Translations under genes and position numbers: made by a program | Source of the DNA: JACVRW01 sp963739095 | Lineage (GTDB): Bacteria > Actinomycetota > Thermoleophilia > Solirubrobacterales > Thermoleophilaceae | DNA: 64,000 nucleotides | NCBI GenBank assembly: GCA_963739095.1 | Contig: CAVTZF010000015.1 | Coordinates: 3,445 to 67,444 of the forward strand | Reading direction: 5' to 3' | Shown: positions 8,928 through 17,283 of the stretch, one piece after another | Layout: every line of letters begins with the position of its first letter | Numbering within the stretch: the first letter of the stretch is position 1 | Notes under the pieces: generated by a model | The model's database searches: none | The model's input: the letters and a program-made list of their open reading frames with translations, nothing else | Told to the model about the DNA's origin: nothing

Positions 8928-9284
8928 TCAGGCCTGGTGCTCGGTGCTGTCGGGGTAGTCCTCGCCGCGGGCTTCGCGGTAGCGGCGGTCGAACAGCTCG
9001 AGCACCGCGGTCACGTCGGACGGCCCCTCGACGGCGTGGCTGACCCTTTCTGACTCCGGAGTGGAGTCGTCGGCCGGCTCGGCGTCGCCATGCTCGACGA
9101 GCTCCTCGTGCTCGAGATGCGGGACGGGCAGCTCTACGACGCCACGGTCCGGATCCAGGGCGCCGAGCTCGACATCCCTATATCGCACGAGCGCGTCGCC
9201 GCCGGAGCCTCGTTCGATGAGCACACCCGGCCAAGTCTCCAGCTCGTTGGCGATCTCCGCTACGAGGTCGGCCGCGTGGGACAC
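8928..9284 (-). CDS. Luciferase-like DUF5519 family protein
   Basis: Small protein of 118 residues starting at GTG 9284. The pattern LETWPGVLIERGSGG, then YRDVELGALDPDRGVVELPVP and HLEHEELVEHGDAEP, resembles DUF5519 (often annotated luciferase domain-containing), which binds no known cofactor. The C-terminal acidic tail from about residue 80 looks disordered. It lies 28 nt upstream of the EEP gene on the same strand and 29 nt downstream of the Nudix gene. Function is unknown and the family call is moderate. Confidence 0.65.
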   Translation of the reverse strand: MSHAADLVAEIANELETWPGVLIERGSGGDALVRYRDVELGALDPDRGVVELPVPHLEHEELVEHGDAEPADDSTPESERVSHAVEGPSDVTAVLELFDRRYREARGEDYPDSTEHQA

Positions 9285-9313
9285 GCGCCGATGGTACCCG
9301 TAGTGCGGCAGGG

Positions 9314-9775
9314 TCAGCCGAGCCGCTCCGCCAGCCGGTCGACGAACTCGGCCTGCGCGGGGTTGAGCTTCTCGCGCGCGACGTCGAGCGAGAACCAGTC
9401 CGCGCGGTCGATCTCGGGGAACTCCGCCGTGCGACCCGAGCGTGGCGGCCACTCCAATTCGAAGGTGTTGCTCTCGACAGTCTGCGGGTCGAGGTCGCCC
9501 TCCGCGGCCCAGGCGCTCACGACCTTGCCGCTGCGCTGCGTCACGCTGCCGAGCTCGATCGGCGCCTCGGCCTCCAGCGCTGTGCCGGTCTCCTCCTCGA
9601 ACTCTCGCAGCGCGCACGCGAGCGGTTCCTCCGTGTCGTCGTACTCGCCCTTCGGAATCGACCAGACGCCCGCGTCCTTCTTCGCCCAGAAGGGCCCGCC
9701 CGGATGGACGAGGAGCACCTCGGGCTCGTCGCCGGAGAGCCGGTAGAGAAGGATGCCGGCGCTGCGCCGCGGCAA
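9314..9775 (-). CDS. Nudix hydrolase
   Basis: Protein of 153 residues with a complete Nudix box: a glycine in IPKGEYDDTEEP, then LACALREFEEETG, matching GX5EX7REUXEEXGU. It begins RRSAGILLYRL, as do the small predicted NTP pyrophosphohydrolases whose N-terminus reads SAGxLLY. The chosen start is TTG 9775. A CTG overlapping the upstream ROK stop codon (9784) is an alternative. Substrate is unknown. It is encoded directly downstream of the ROK repressor on the - strand, so it may be co-transcribed with the xylose genes. Confidence 0.9.
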   Translation of the reverse strand: MPRRSAGILLYRLSGDEPEVLLVHPGGPFWAKKDAGVWSIPKGEYDDTEEPLACALREFEEETGTALEAEAPIELGSVTQRSGKVVSAWAAEGDLDPQTVESNTFELEWPPRSGRTAEFPEIDRADWFSLDVAREKLNPAQAEFVDRLAERLG

Positions 9776-9780
9776 CGCGC

Positions 9781-10998
9781 TCAGCTGATCGCGCCCGCGT
9801 ACAGCGCGTCGCTGCCGAGCGCGGCCGGGTCGTCGAGCGCCCGGCGGCGCGACAGCGCCACCGCCCCGCGGACCGCGGCCTCGCCTCCGAGCCGCGCCGC
9901 CAGCACCGCGCAGCCCGAGCCGTCGCCCGCGAGCAGCCGCCTGTGGAGCTCGTTCTCGATCGGTTCGCGCAGCCACTCGGTGAGCGGGGCGAAGTAGCCG
10001 CCCAGCAGCAGCGCCTCGGGGTTGAGCAGGTTGACGGCCGCCGCCGCGGCGATCCCGAGGGTGTGACCCACCTGGCTGAGCGCCTCGAGCGTCTTCGCGC
10101 GGCCCTCGCGCGCAGACTCGGCGAGCATCGCGCCCGGCCACTCCGGCCTCGAGCCCGGGCAGCGGACGCGGGAGTCCCAGCCCGCCAGGCGCAGGATCGC
10201 GTCCTGCCCGGCAAGCCGCTCCAGGCAGCCGCGCGAGCCGCACGGACACGGAGGCCCGTAGGAGTCGATCGTCAGGTGCCCGATCTCGCCGCCGAACCCG
10301 CGCGCCCCGCGGAAGAGGTCGCCGCCGATCACGATCCCGGCGCCGATGCCGATCTCGCCCGAGATGTAGACGAAGTCGCGCAGGCCCACGCCCGCTCCCT
10401 CGCTGAGCTCGGCGAGCGCGCCCAGGTTCGCCTCGTTCTCGACCGTGACCGGGCCGAGGCTCTCGCTCAGCATCTGGGCGACGGGCACGTCCTCCCAGTG
10501 CAGGTTGGGGGCGACGACGAGCTCGCCGAAGTCGTCGACGATGCCCGGCACCGCGACCGTCACCGCGGCCGGGCGCCGGCCCTCCGCGAAGTGCTGGTCG
10601 AGAGCCTGCCGTGCAAGCAGCTCGAGCCGCGAAATCACCTGCTCGGGGCGCTCGCGGTTGTCGCTCGCCACGAACGAGCGGTGCAGCACGAGGCCGCCCA
10701 GATCGGCGGCCCACACCGCCAGATAGTCGACGTTCACCTCGAGGCCGAGCACGAACGGGCTCCCGGGATGGAGCTCGACGTTCTGGGCGGGACGCCCGAC
10801 CGCTCCGGGCCGCTCCTGGCCCGACTCGCACACGAGGCCCAGGTCCGCGAGCTCAGCCACGAGGCTCGAGACCGTGCTCTTGTTCAGCCCGGTCTCGGCC
10901 GAGAGCGTCGCGCGCGAGCGCGGGCCGCGCTCGGCCAGCTCGCGCAGCACGAGGCTGAGGTTGTGGCGGCGTACGTCGTGCGGATCGGCCGGCTTCAT
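9781..10998 (-). CDS. ROK-family transcriptional repressor (XylR-like)
   Basis: Repressor of 405 residues. The N-terminal winged helix has RRHNLSLVLRELAERGP and TGLNKSTVSSLVAELADLGLV. The ROK sugar-kinase-like domain follows, with AVTVAVPGIVDD, VENEANLGALAEL, GEIGIGAGIVIGGDLFRG and the structural zinc motif CPCGSRGCLE near residue 245. Lying immediately after xylose isomerase with a 4-nt ATGA overlap, and near a XylR-like palindrome at 12222-12246, it very probably represses the xylA-xylB divergent unit and releases DNA when xylose binds. It starts at ATG 10998. Confidence 0.92.
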   Translation of the reverse strand: MKPADPHDVRRHNLSLVLRELAERGPRSRATLSAETGLNKSTVSSLVAELADLGLVCESGQERPGAVGRPAQNVELHPGSPFVLGLEVNVDYLAVWAADLGGLVLHRSFVASDNRERPEQVISRLELLARQALDQHFAEGRRPAAVTVAVPGIVDDFGELVVAPNLHWEDVPVAQMLSESLGPVTVENEANLGALAELSEGAGVGLRDFVYISGEIGIGAGIVIGGDLFRGARGFGGEIGHLTIDSYGPPCPCGSRGCLERLAGQDAILRLAGWDSRVRCPGSRPEWPGAMLAESAREGRAKTLEALSQVGHTLGIAAAAAVNLLNPEALLLGGYFAPLTEWLREPIENELHRRLLAGDGSGCAVLAARLGGEAAVRGAVALSRRRALDDPAALGSDALYAGAIS

Positions 10999-12188
10999 CG
11001 AAGGCCGAGGAGCAGGTCTACCACCAGCTGGTCGAGGCGCTCGTTGAACGTCTCGCGGCTTCGCAGCGCCTCCAGGTCGTGCTGCTCGGCGAGCAGCGCG
11101 TCGGCCGCCTCGCGCGAGTAGGGCCCGACCGTGTCGAGGGCGAGCTCGGGCACCTTGGCCGCCTCGAGCGCCGCCTGGATCCCGGCGTCGTCGTTCATCC
11201 GGGCGGCCCGCTCGCGCAGCGCCAAGTAGGTGCGCATGCAGCCGGACGCGAAGTCCCAGATGCCCTCCTCGCCCTCGAGCCGCAGCGGGCGGGCGTCGAA
11301 GTGGCGGACGCCGTCGTAGCCGGAGTCCTCGAGCAGCTTGACGAGGAAGAGGCCGTCCTTGACGCCGACGGCGCCGAAGCGGAAGTCCTGGTCGTAGCGC
11401 CCGATCCTCTGGCCGTTCAGGTCGATGTGGAAGAGCTTGCCCGCCCACAGCGCCTGCGCGACGGCGTGCAGGAAGCTGAGCCCCGCCATCGTCTCGTGCG
11501 CTACCTCCGGGTTGACGCCGACCATCTCCGGGTGGCCGAGCCGCTCGATGAAGGCGAGCGCGTGGCCGACGGTGGGCAGGAAGATGTCCCCGCGCGGCTC
11601 GTTCGGCTTCGGCTCGATCCCGAAGCGCATGTCGTAGCCGCGGTCGATCACGTAGTCGCAGCAGAAGTCGACGGCCTCGCGGTAGCGCTCGAGCGCGTCG
11701 CGGGCGGGCTTGGCGGCGTCGGCCTCGACTCCCTCGCGGCCGCCCCAGAACACGTAGATCGGCGCGCCGAGCTCGGCGCCCAGGTCGATCCCGCGCAGCG
11801 TCTTCTGCAGGGCGATGCGGCGCACGTCGCGATTGTTCGAGGTGAAGGCGCCGTCCTTGAAGACCGGATCGGCGAAGAGGTTGGTGGTCGCCATCGAGAC
11901 CTTCATGCCGGTCTCGTCGAGCGCCTTGCGGAAGTCCGCGAGGATCTGCTCGCGCTCGCTCGGCTCCGTGCCGATCGGGATCAGGTCGTTGTCGTGGAAG
12001 CAGACGCCGTACGCGCCGAGGTCGGCGAGCTTGCGCACCGTGTCCGACGGCTTCAGCCCCGGACGGGTCGGTTCGCCGAACGGGTCATTTCCCTTGTGGC
12101 CGACGGTCCAGAGCCCGAACGTGAACTTGTGCTCCGGGCGTGGCGTCAACTCGGGGGCGGCGGCGCCCACCTCTGTCTCGGTTGCCAT
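10995..12188 (-). CDS. xylA: Xylose isomerase
   Basis: Converts D-xylose to D-xylulose. The protein has 397 residues, as in actinobacterial XylA. Motifs: KFTFGLWTVGHKGNDPFG near residue 20; VCFHDNDLIP, with the catalytic His and Asp, near 62; YVFWGGREG near 145; FGIEPKPNEPRGDI, with the metal Glu, near 190; VGVNPEVAHE near 225; FHIDLNGQ near 253; and VRHFDARP near 295. ATG 12188 is preceded by GAGAGGGGAG. It is transcribed away from xylulokinase across a 94-nt intergenic region. The ROK repressor gene overlaps its stop codon. Confidence 0.96.
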   Translation of the reverse strand: MATETEVGAAAPELTPRPEHKFTFGLWTVGHKGNDPFGEPTRPGLKPSDTVRKLADLGAYGVCFHDNDLIPIGTEPSEREQILADFRKALDETGMKVSMATTNLFADPVFKDGAFTSNNRDVRRIALQKTLRGIDLGAELGAPIYVFWGGREGVEADAAKPARDALERYREAVDFCCDYVIDRGYDMRFGIEPKPNEPRGDIFLPTVGHALAFIERLGHPEMVGVNPEVAHETMAGLSFLHAVAQALWAGKLFHIDLNGQRIGRYDQDFRFGAVGVKDGLFLVKLLEDSGYDGVRHFDARPLRLEGEEGIWDFASGCMRTYLALRERAARMNDDAGIQAALEAAKVPELALDTVGPYSREAADALLAEQHDLEALRSRETFNERLDQLVVDLLLGLR

Positions 12189-12221
12189 CTCTCCCCTCTC
12201 TCTGAGCTGCAGCCGTTGCAA

Positions 12222-12246
12222 TTAGTCGGTGCGCGCAACAAACTAG
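12222..12246. promoter_or_regulatory. Candidate XylR (ROK) operator between xylA and xylB
   Basis: Imperfect 25-bp inverted repeat: left half TTAGTCGGTGC, right half CAACAAACTAG. The right half nearly equals the half-site of the classical XylR operator (TTAGTTTGTT and its complement), while the left half keeps TTAGT and GT. It lies in the 94-nt gap between divergent xylA and xylB, where the neighbouring ROK repressor would be expected to bind. No clear -35/-10 pair was assigned. Confidence 0.6.
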
Positions 12247-12282
12247 ACCTGCCTTGTCCGCTGGTCAACGAATTGATCACAA

Positions 12283-13717
12283 ATGAGCCCGCTGGTTGCG
12301 GGCGTGGACTGCTCCACGCAGGGAACCAAGGTCCTCGCGGTCGACCCCGAGGACGGAACGGTCGTGGCGAGCGGGCGCGCCCCGCATGCCGTGACCGGCT
12401 CGGACGGCGCGCGCGAGACCGACCCGGAGGTCTGGTGGGAGGCGCTGCGTACGGCGCTCGCGGAGACCGGTCGCGCGGGCGAACTGGGTGCGATCTCGGT
12501 GGCGGGCCAGCAGCACGGGCTGGTCGTGACGGACTCGGAGGGGCGCCCCTTGCGCCCCGCGATCCTCTGGAACGACACCCGCTCCGCCGCCGAGGCGCGT
12601 GAGCTCGGCGAGGCGCTCGGCGGTCCCTCCGAGTGGGCGAAGCGAATCGGGCTCGTGCCCGTGGCGTCGTTCACGGCCACGCGCTGGGAGTGGCTGCGTC
12701 GCAACGAGCCCGGCGCGGCCGCCGCGGCGCGGGCTGTGCGGCTGCCACACGACTTCCTGACCGAGCGCCTCTGCGGCCGCGGCGCCACCGACCGCGGCGA
12801 CGCGTCGGGAACCGCCTGGTGGTCGACCCGCGACGAGCGCTACGCGGACGAGGTGCTCGACCTGATCCAGCTGGACCGGGCGCTGCTCCCCGAGGTGCTT
12901 GGACCGGCCGACGCCGCCGGTGAGGTGAGCGGCTCCACCGCCGCTCGCATCGGCATCCCGGCCGGCACCATCGTCGGCCCGGGCACGGGCGACAACATGG
13001 GTGCCGCGCTGGGACTGGGCGCCGCGCCGGGCCAGCCCGTCGTCAGCCTCGGAACCTCGGGCACCGCCTACGCCGTGATGGACGAGCGCACCGTCGACCC
13101 GAGTGGCACGGTCGCGGGCTTCGCCGACGCGAGCGGACGCTTCCTGCCGCTGACCGCCACCCTCAACGCGACCCTCGCGGTGGACCGCGTGGCGGAGTGG
13201 CTCGGGCTCGAGCGCGAGGCGGCCGCCGGGCACACCGAGGTCGTCGTGCTCCCCTACCTCGACGGCGAGCGCACGCCCAACCTGCCGCGCGCCGCCGGGA
13301 TGATCGCCGGTCTGCGTCACTCGACCAGCCGCGAGGAGATCCTGCTGGCGGCGTACGAGGGCGCCGCCGCCTCGCTCGTCGAGGCGCTCACGCAGCTCTC
13401 GCAGCTCGGCTCGGGGCTCGACCCGGGCGCCCCGCTGATCTTGATCGGCGGTGGGGCGCGCGGGGCGATCTGGCAGCGGACGGTCGCGCGCCTGTCAGGC
13501 AGGCGCGTGCTGGTCCCGGATGCGGACGAGCTGGTCGCGCTCGGCGCCGCCGTCCAGGCCGCGGCCTGCCTGGCGGGCGAGCAGCCTGCGGACGTGGCCG
13601 CCCGCTGGGGCAAGAGCGCGGGCAGCGAGATCGAGCCGGACGCGCCCGGGTGGCGAGACGCTCGAGCGCATCCGCGCCGCCCGCGAGGCGACGCTCGCGC
13701 TTCACGAAGGCGGCTGA
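12283..13717 (+). CDS. xylB: Xylulokinase, frameshifted near its C-terminus
   Basis: Phosphorylates D-xylulose. It is a FGGY kinase of about 477 residues. The N-terminal phosphate loop region is GVDCSTQGTKVLAVD, followed by SVAGQQHGLV near residue 70, PAILWNDTRS near 90, GPGTGDNMGAALGLG near 230, SLGTSGTAY near 257 and the C-terminal LIGGGARGAIWQRTVA. The frame breaks in the CCCGGG run at 13645-13650. The natural end reads GETLERIRAAREATLALHEGG and stops at TGA 13715-13717. Without repair the frame would run on antisense through the exporter gene, which is clearly artificial. It overlaps the convergent exporter by 16 nt. Confidence 0.93.
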
Positions 13718-15258
13718 GCGGGCTCCGCCGCCGGCTCCTGCCGGTGCAGCAGCGAGCCACCTACGAACAGCACGGAGATGATCAGGCCGACGAGGGCGAG
13801 CGCCGCCACGAGCCGGAAGGCCCACTGCATGCCGGCCGCGAACGCCTCGCGGATCAGCTCGAGGATCTGGTCCGCGGCCCCGCGCGAGAAGCGCGCGAGG
13901 ATCTCGGCCGACGACTCCGTGCCGGCGAGCGCCCCGTGCAGCGCGTCCACCTCGCTCTTGTCGAGCCGGCTGCCCGCGAGGTTCTTCTGCAGGCTGTCCT
14001 CGCTCGCGGTCACGAAGACCGTGGTCGTGAGGCCGAGGCCGACCGCGCCGCCCGCCACCTGGAACATGTAGACGAGGCCGCCCGCCAGGCTCGAGCGCGA
14101 GGGGTCGAGCGCGGTGACTGCGGCCGTCGTGATCGACGCGTAGAACAGGCCGACGCCGACGCCCAGCACGACCATGCCGGGCACGACCGCGCCATAGCCC
14201 GAGTCCGGTTCGATCAGCGAGATGAGGAACGCGCCGACGGTCAGGCAGACGGCCCCGGCGCTCACGATCAGCTTCGGCCCGAGGCGTTCGTAGAGCCCGC
14301 CCGCCACGAACGACGTGACCGCGAACACGACCATCATCGGCAGCAGCCCGGCGCCGGCCTCCAGCGGGTTGTCGCCGAGGATCTTCTGGAAGAACTGCGG
14401 CAGGAACAGGAGGGCCGCGAAGAAGACCGCGGACATCATCAGCGTCGCCAGGCAGGCGGCGCGGAAGCCCGGGTTGGCGAACACGTCACGCGGGATCAGC
14501 GCCCAGGAGCCGGCGCGGCGCTCGATCACGACGAACGCCACGAGCAGCAGCGCGCAGAGCCCGAACAGGACGAGGATGCGCGGATCGCTCCAGCCCCAGT
14601 CGGTCACCTGGTCGAGCCCGATCAGCAGCGCGACGAGCCCGACGGTGAGCGTGGCGATCCCCGGGTAGTCGATGCGCTCGCGGCCACTCGGGGTGTCCTC
14701 CGGAATCTCTCGCCAGGTCGCGTAACAGGCGATCGCGGCGATCGGCAGGTTGAGGAAGAGGACCCAGCGCCAGCTGAGCGCGTCGGTGAGGAAGCCGCCG
14801 ATCAGCGGCCCGGCGGCGTTGCCGAAGCCCGCCACGCCGAGGATCAAGCCCCCGGCCAGGCCGGCCTTGTCGTCGGGCAGCACATCGAACGTCATGCCGA
14901 GGACGGCCGGCCACATGATGGCGCCGCCGATGCCCATCAGCGCGCGGCAGATGATCAGCCACCAGGCATCCTGCGCGACGCCGGCGAGCAGCGAGAACAG
15001 GGCGAAGATCGCGGCTCCGATGAAGAACAGCCGGCGGCGGCCGAACATGTCTGCGAGCCGGCCGCCGGTCACGATCAGGACGCCGAAGACGAGCGCGTAG
15101 GCGTTGATGACCCACTGCACCGTGCTGACGTCCGCGTCGAACTCGTCCTCGATCGGCGGGAGCGCGACGCTGAGGGCGGTGATGTCGTTGGCGATGACGA
15201 AAACGGCGAGTGCCATCGCCCCCAGGGCCAGCAGGGTGCCTCGATCAAGGCCGCCCAT
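13702..15258 (-). CDS. DHA2-family MFS multidrug exporter (14 TM)
   Basis: Integral membrane drug:proton antiporter of 518 residues, the length of EmrB/QacA-type transporters. It has the N-terminal DITALSVALPPIEDEF (motif D1-like), WVINAYALVFGVLIVTGG, then the loop GRLADMFGRRRLFFIG (motif A) near residue 70 and the antiporter segment LGVAGFGNAAGPLIGGFL (motif C) near 150. Fourteen hydrophobic stretches are visible, and the C-terminal tail is hydrophilic. It starts at ATG 15258. The nearby HxlR regulator gene could control it, but they are separated by a SnoaL-like gene. Confidence 0.92.
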   Translation of the reverse strand: MGGLDRGTLLALGAMALAVFVIANDITALSVALPPIEDEFDADVSTVQWVINAYALVFGVLIVTGGRLADMFGRRRLFFIGAAIFALFSLLAGVAQDAWWLIICRALMGIGGAIMWPAVLGMTFDVLPDDKAGLAGGLILGVAGFGNAAGPLIGGFLTDALSWRWVLFLNLPIAAIACYATWREIPEDTPSGRERIDYPGIATLTVGLVALLIGLDQVTDWGWSDPRILVLFGLCALLLVAFVVIERRAGSWALIPRDVFANPGFRAACLATLMMSAVFFAALLFLPQFFQKILGDNPLEAGAGLLPMMVVFAVTSFVAGGLYERLGPKLIVSAGAVCLTVGAFLISLIEPDSGYGAVVPGMVVLGVGVGLFYASITTAAVTALDPSRSSLAGGLVYMFQVAGGAVGLGLTTTVFVTASEDSLQKNLAGSRLDKSEVDALHGALAGTESSAEILARFSRGAADQILELIREAFAAGMQWAFRLVAALALVGLIISVLFVGGSLLHRQEPAAEPAQPPS

Positions 15259-15277
15259 CCAGCCGTGGAAGCTACAG

Positions 15278-15733
15278 CTACGTGCCGACGATCGGCGCCT
15301 CCACCGCCTCGCCCTGCCCGGCGGCGTGCAGGCGCTCGAGGGCGCCGGCCAGCTTCTGCGTGTCCTCGAGCGTGTGGATGCGGACGATCCTGCCCCAGCG
15401 CAGGTCGATCGTCTGGGCGAGCTCGTTCTCGTAGGGCACGCCGTCGACTTCGCCCGCGTTCACGTGGACCAGGGCGACCGCGCGCGTATCCCACGGCATG
15501 CCGCGCACGAGCACGTCACGAACCTCGAAGCGAATCGACGGGAACAGCCGGAAGACACGCTCGAACCAGGCCGCGAGCGACTCGCGCGAGCGGCGCGTGC
15601 CACCCATCGCGTGGTCGCCCGCGAAGCTGTGCTCGAACCCGGGCGCGAGCTGATCGATGACGTAGCCCGGGTCGCGCCCGTCGATGTGGGCCCAGGCGCT
15701 GCGCACGCGCCGGGCGACGATCGCTCGGTACAT
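15278..15733 (-). CDS. SnoaL/NTF2-like protein
   Basis: Protein of 151 residues starting at ATG 15733. The alpha-plus-beta cone fold is suggested by DPGYVIDQLAPGFEHSFAGD near residue 25, RSRESLAAWFERVFRLFPS and a strand-rich second half (IRFEVRDVLVRGMPWDTRA, VPYENELAQTIDLRWGRI, IRIHTLEDTQKL). Such proteins include polyketide cyclases and small hydrolases, and catalysis cannot be inferred. It is divergent from the HxlR regulator, and the shared 60-nt gap carries a palindrome, so it is a likely HxlR target. Confidence 0.78.
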   Translation of the reverse strand: MYRAIVARRVRSAWAHIDGRDPGYVIDQLAPGFEHSFAGDHAMGGTRRSRESLAAWFERVFRLFPSIRFEVRDVLVRGMPWDTRAVALVHVNAGEVDGVPYENELAQTIDLRWGRIVRIHTLEDTQKLAGALERLHAAGQGEAVEAPIVGT

Positions 15734-15753
15734 GTCCGCCACCCTACAGAAGC

Positions 15754-15772
15754 GAGTTCCCTTAGGCAACTC
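15754..15772. promoter_or_regulatory. Palindrome upstream of the HxlR gene (candidate operator)
   Basis: Arms GAGTT and AACTC with the interior CCCTTAGGC. The core 15755-15771 reads AGTT-n-CCT-n-AGG-n-AACT, symmetric at every arm position. It lies between the divergent SnoaL-like and HxlR genes and resembles compact HxlR-type operators. Both flanking genes would be covered. Confidence 0.55.
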
Positions 15773-15793
15773 ACTCTGCTAGCGTGGCGCCGA

Positions 15794-16291
15794 GTGAGCC
15801 GAACGACGCTCGATTCGATCCCCTGCTCGATCGCCCGCACGGTCGACCTCGCGGGCGAGTGGTGGACGCCGCTGATCATCCGCGACGTCTACCTGGGGCT
15901 CACCCGCTTCGACGACATCCAGGCGAACCTCGGCCTCTCGCGCAAGCTGCTGGCCGGGCGGCTCGAGCGCCTCGTCGAGGGCGGCGTGCTCGAGCGCCGG
16001 CCGTACCAGGACAACCCCGTCCGGCACGACTACCTGCTGACGGAGAAGGGCAACGAGCTGGTGCGGGCCTTCTTCGCGCTGATGGCCTGGGGCGATCGCT
16101 GGACGGCCGGCGACGACGGCCCGCCGATGCGCCTGCGCCACGACTGCGGCGCGCTCGCGACGCCGGAGGTCACATGCTCCGAGTGCGGCGAGCCGCTCAC
16201 CGCGGAGCGCGTGACCCCGGAGCCTGGGCCGGGCGCGCGCATCGCACGCGGCACCGGCGGCATCGCGCGGCTGTTCGCACGGCCGCGCTAG
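15794..16291 (+). CDS. HxlR-family transcriptional regulator with zinc-ribbon-like tail
   Basis: MarR/HxlR-type winged-helix regulator of 165 residues. The HxlR core is CSIARTVDLAGEWWTPLIIRD near residue 11, then LTRFDDIQANLGLSRKLLAGRL, VLERRPYQDNPVRHDYLLT and ELVRAFFALMAWGDRW. After the core come a Cys pair in HDCGAL and CSECGEPL, the small zinc-ribbon-like extension common in actinobacterial members. It starts at GTG 15794. Its stop codon overlaps the convergent peptidase gene in a CTAG tetranucleotide. Confidence 0.9.
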   Translation: MSRTTLDSIPCSIARTVDLAGEWWTPLIIRDVYLGLTRFDDIQANLGLSRKLLAGRLERLVEGGVLERRPYQDNPVRHDYLLTEKGNELVRAFFALMAWGDRWTAGDDGPPMRLRHDCGALATPEVTCSECGEPLTAERVTPEPGPGARIARGTGGIARLFARPR

Positions 16292-17160
16292 GGGTTCTCG
16301 ACCGCGAAGGTGTCGCAGTCGCCCGGCTCGCCGCGCTCGCGCCCGCGGTTGAACCAGCGCGCGCGCTGCTCCGAGCTGCCGTGCGTGAACGAGTCCGGGT
16401 TGATGCTTCCGCCTGCGCGCCCCTGGAGCCGGTCGTCGCCGACGGCCTCCGAGGCGGTGATCGCCTCCTCGATGTCGCCCGGGTCGAGGTCGTCGAAGAC
16501 GGCGCTGGCCCAGACGCCGGCGTAGCAGTCGGCCTGCAGCTCGAGCCGCACCGACAGCGGGTTGCGGTCGCCGGGGTTCTCGCTCTGCAGGCGGCGCACC
16601 TCGTCAGACGTGCCGAGCTCCTGCTGAACGTGGTGGCCGACCTCGTGCGCGATCACGTAGGCCCAGGCGAAGTCGCCCGGCGCGCCCAGCTGGCGCTCCA
16701 TGTCGTTCCAGAAGGAGAGGTCGATGTAGACGCGCTCGTCGGCCGGGCAGTAGAAGGGACCGACCGCCGACGACGCGCTGCCGCAGCCCGTCGCCACGCC
16801 GCCGCGGTAGAGCACCAGCTTGGCGCGCTCGTATGGGCGCCCGGCGCGCTCGAAGATCTCCTCCCAGGTGTCCTGGACGCGGATGAAGACGTACTCGCTG
16901 AAGTCCTTGAGGTCGCGCTCGGGGTCCTGGCCGGCGGGAATCGCCTGAGCCTCGCCGGCCTGCGGGTCCTCACCGAACTGGTTGTCGACGCCGAAGGCCG
17001 GCCCGCCGCCCCCGCCCCCGAGCAGCTGAATGAGGAGAAAGACGACCACCCCGGCGATGCCGAGCCCGCCCGGGATCGCCATGCGCCCGCCGGGCATGCC
17101 GCCCCCGCCGCCGCGCGCGTCGATGACGTCGTCGCTCCTGCCCGGCCGCCGCCAGCGCAT
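16288..17160 (-). CDS. Neutral zinc metallopeptidase (YpfJ family)
   Basis: Membrane-anchored protein of 290 residues in the predicted neutral zinc metallopeptidase family. A glycine-rich N-terminus leads into one TM segment, GIAGVVVFLLIQLLGG, near residue 33. The ectodomain contains YVFIRVQDTWEEIFERAG, the FYCPADERVYIDLSFWNDM block and the zinc-binding helix IAHEVGHHVQ near residue 170. Further downstream is LELQADCYAGVWA, where the Glu is the probable third ligand. No physiological substrate is known for the family. Start ATG 17160. Confidence 0.92.
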   Translation of the reverse strand: MRWRRPGRSDDVIDARGGGGGMPGGRMAIPGGLGIAGVVVFLLIQLLGGGGGGPAFGVDNQFGEDPQAGEAQAIPAGQDPERDLKDFSEYVFIRVQDTWEEIFERAGRPYERAKLVLYRGGVATGCGSASSAVGPFYCPADERVYIDLSFWNDMERQLGAPGDFAWAYVIAHEVGHHVQQELGTSDEVRRLQSENPGDRNPLSVRLELQADCYAGVWASAVFDDLDPGDIEEAITASEAVGDDRLQGRAGGSINPDSFTHGSSEQRARWFNRGRERGEPGDCDTFAVENP

Positions 17161-17217
17161 GCCTCATTTCTACCGGAGAACTTGTTTGCGCCCCCGGCTA
17201 CAGGCAATTAGGGGGCC

Positions 17218-17283
17218 ATGTACATCGGTGTCGGAACGATCGTCGTCATCCTGCTGATCATCATCCTGATCCTGCTGCTGTAG
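17218..17283 (+). CDS. Very small hydrophobic membrane peptide (21 aa)
   Basis: A 21-residue reading frame, ATG 17218 to TAG 17281, almost wholly composed of Ile, Leu and Val after MYIGVGT. It would form a single TM helix with no soluble part. A G-rich stretch (17211-17215) is a weak ribosome site. It occupies the gap between two - strand genes on the opposite strand and ends 1 nt before the downstream convergent gene. Similar one-helix peptides occur in actinobacterial genomes, but no function is recognised. Confidence 0.5.
   Translation: MYIGVGTIVVILLIIILILLL

Noticed and set aside
12283..15660. Xylulokinase reading frame of 1,125 codons
   Set aside because: The last two thirds lie antisense to the exporter and have an arginine- and aspartate-rich shadow composition. 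The frame break near 13648 restores the normal kinase end.
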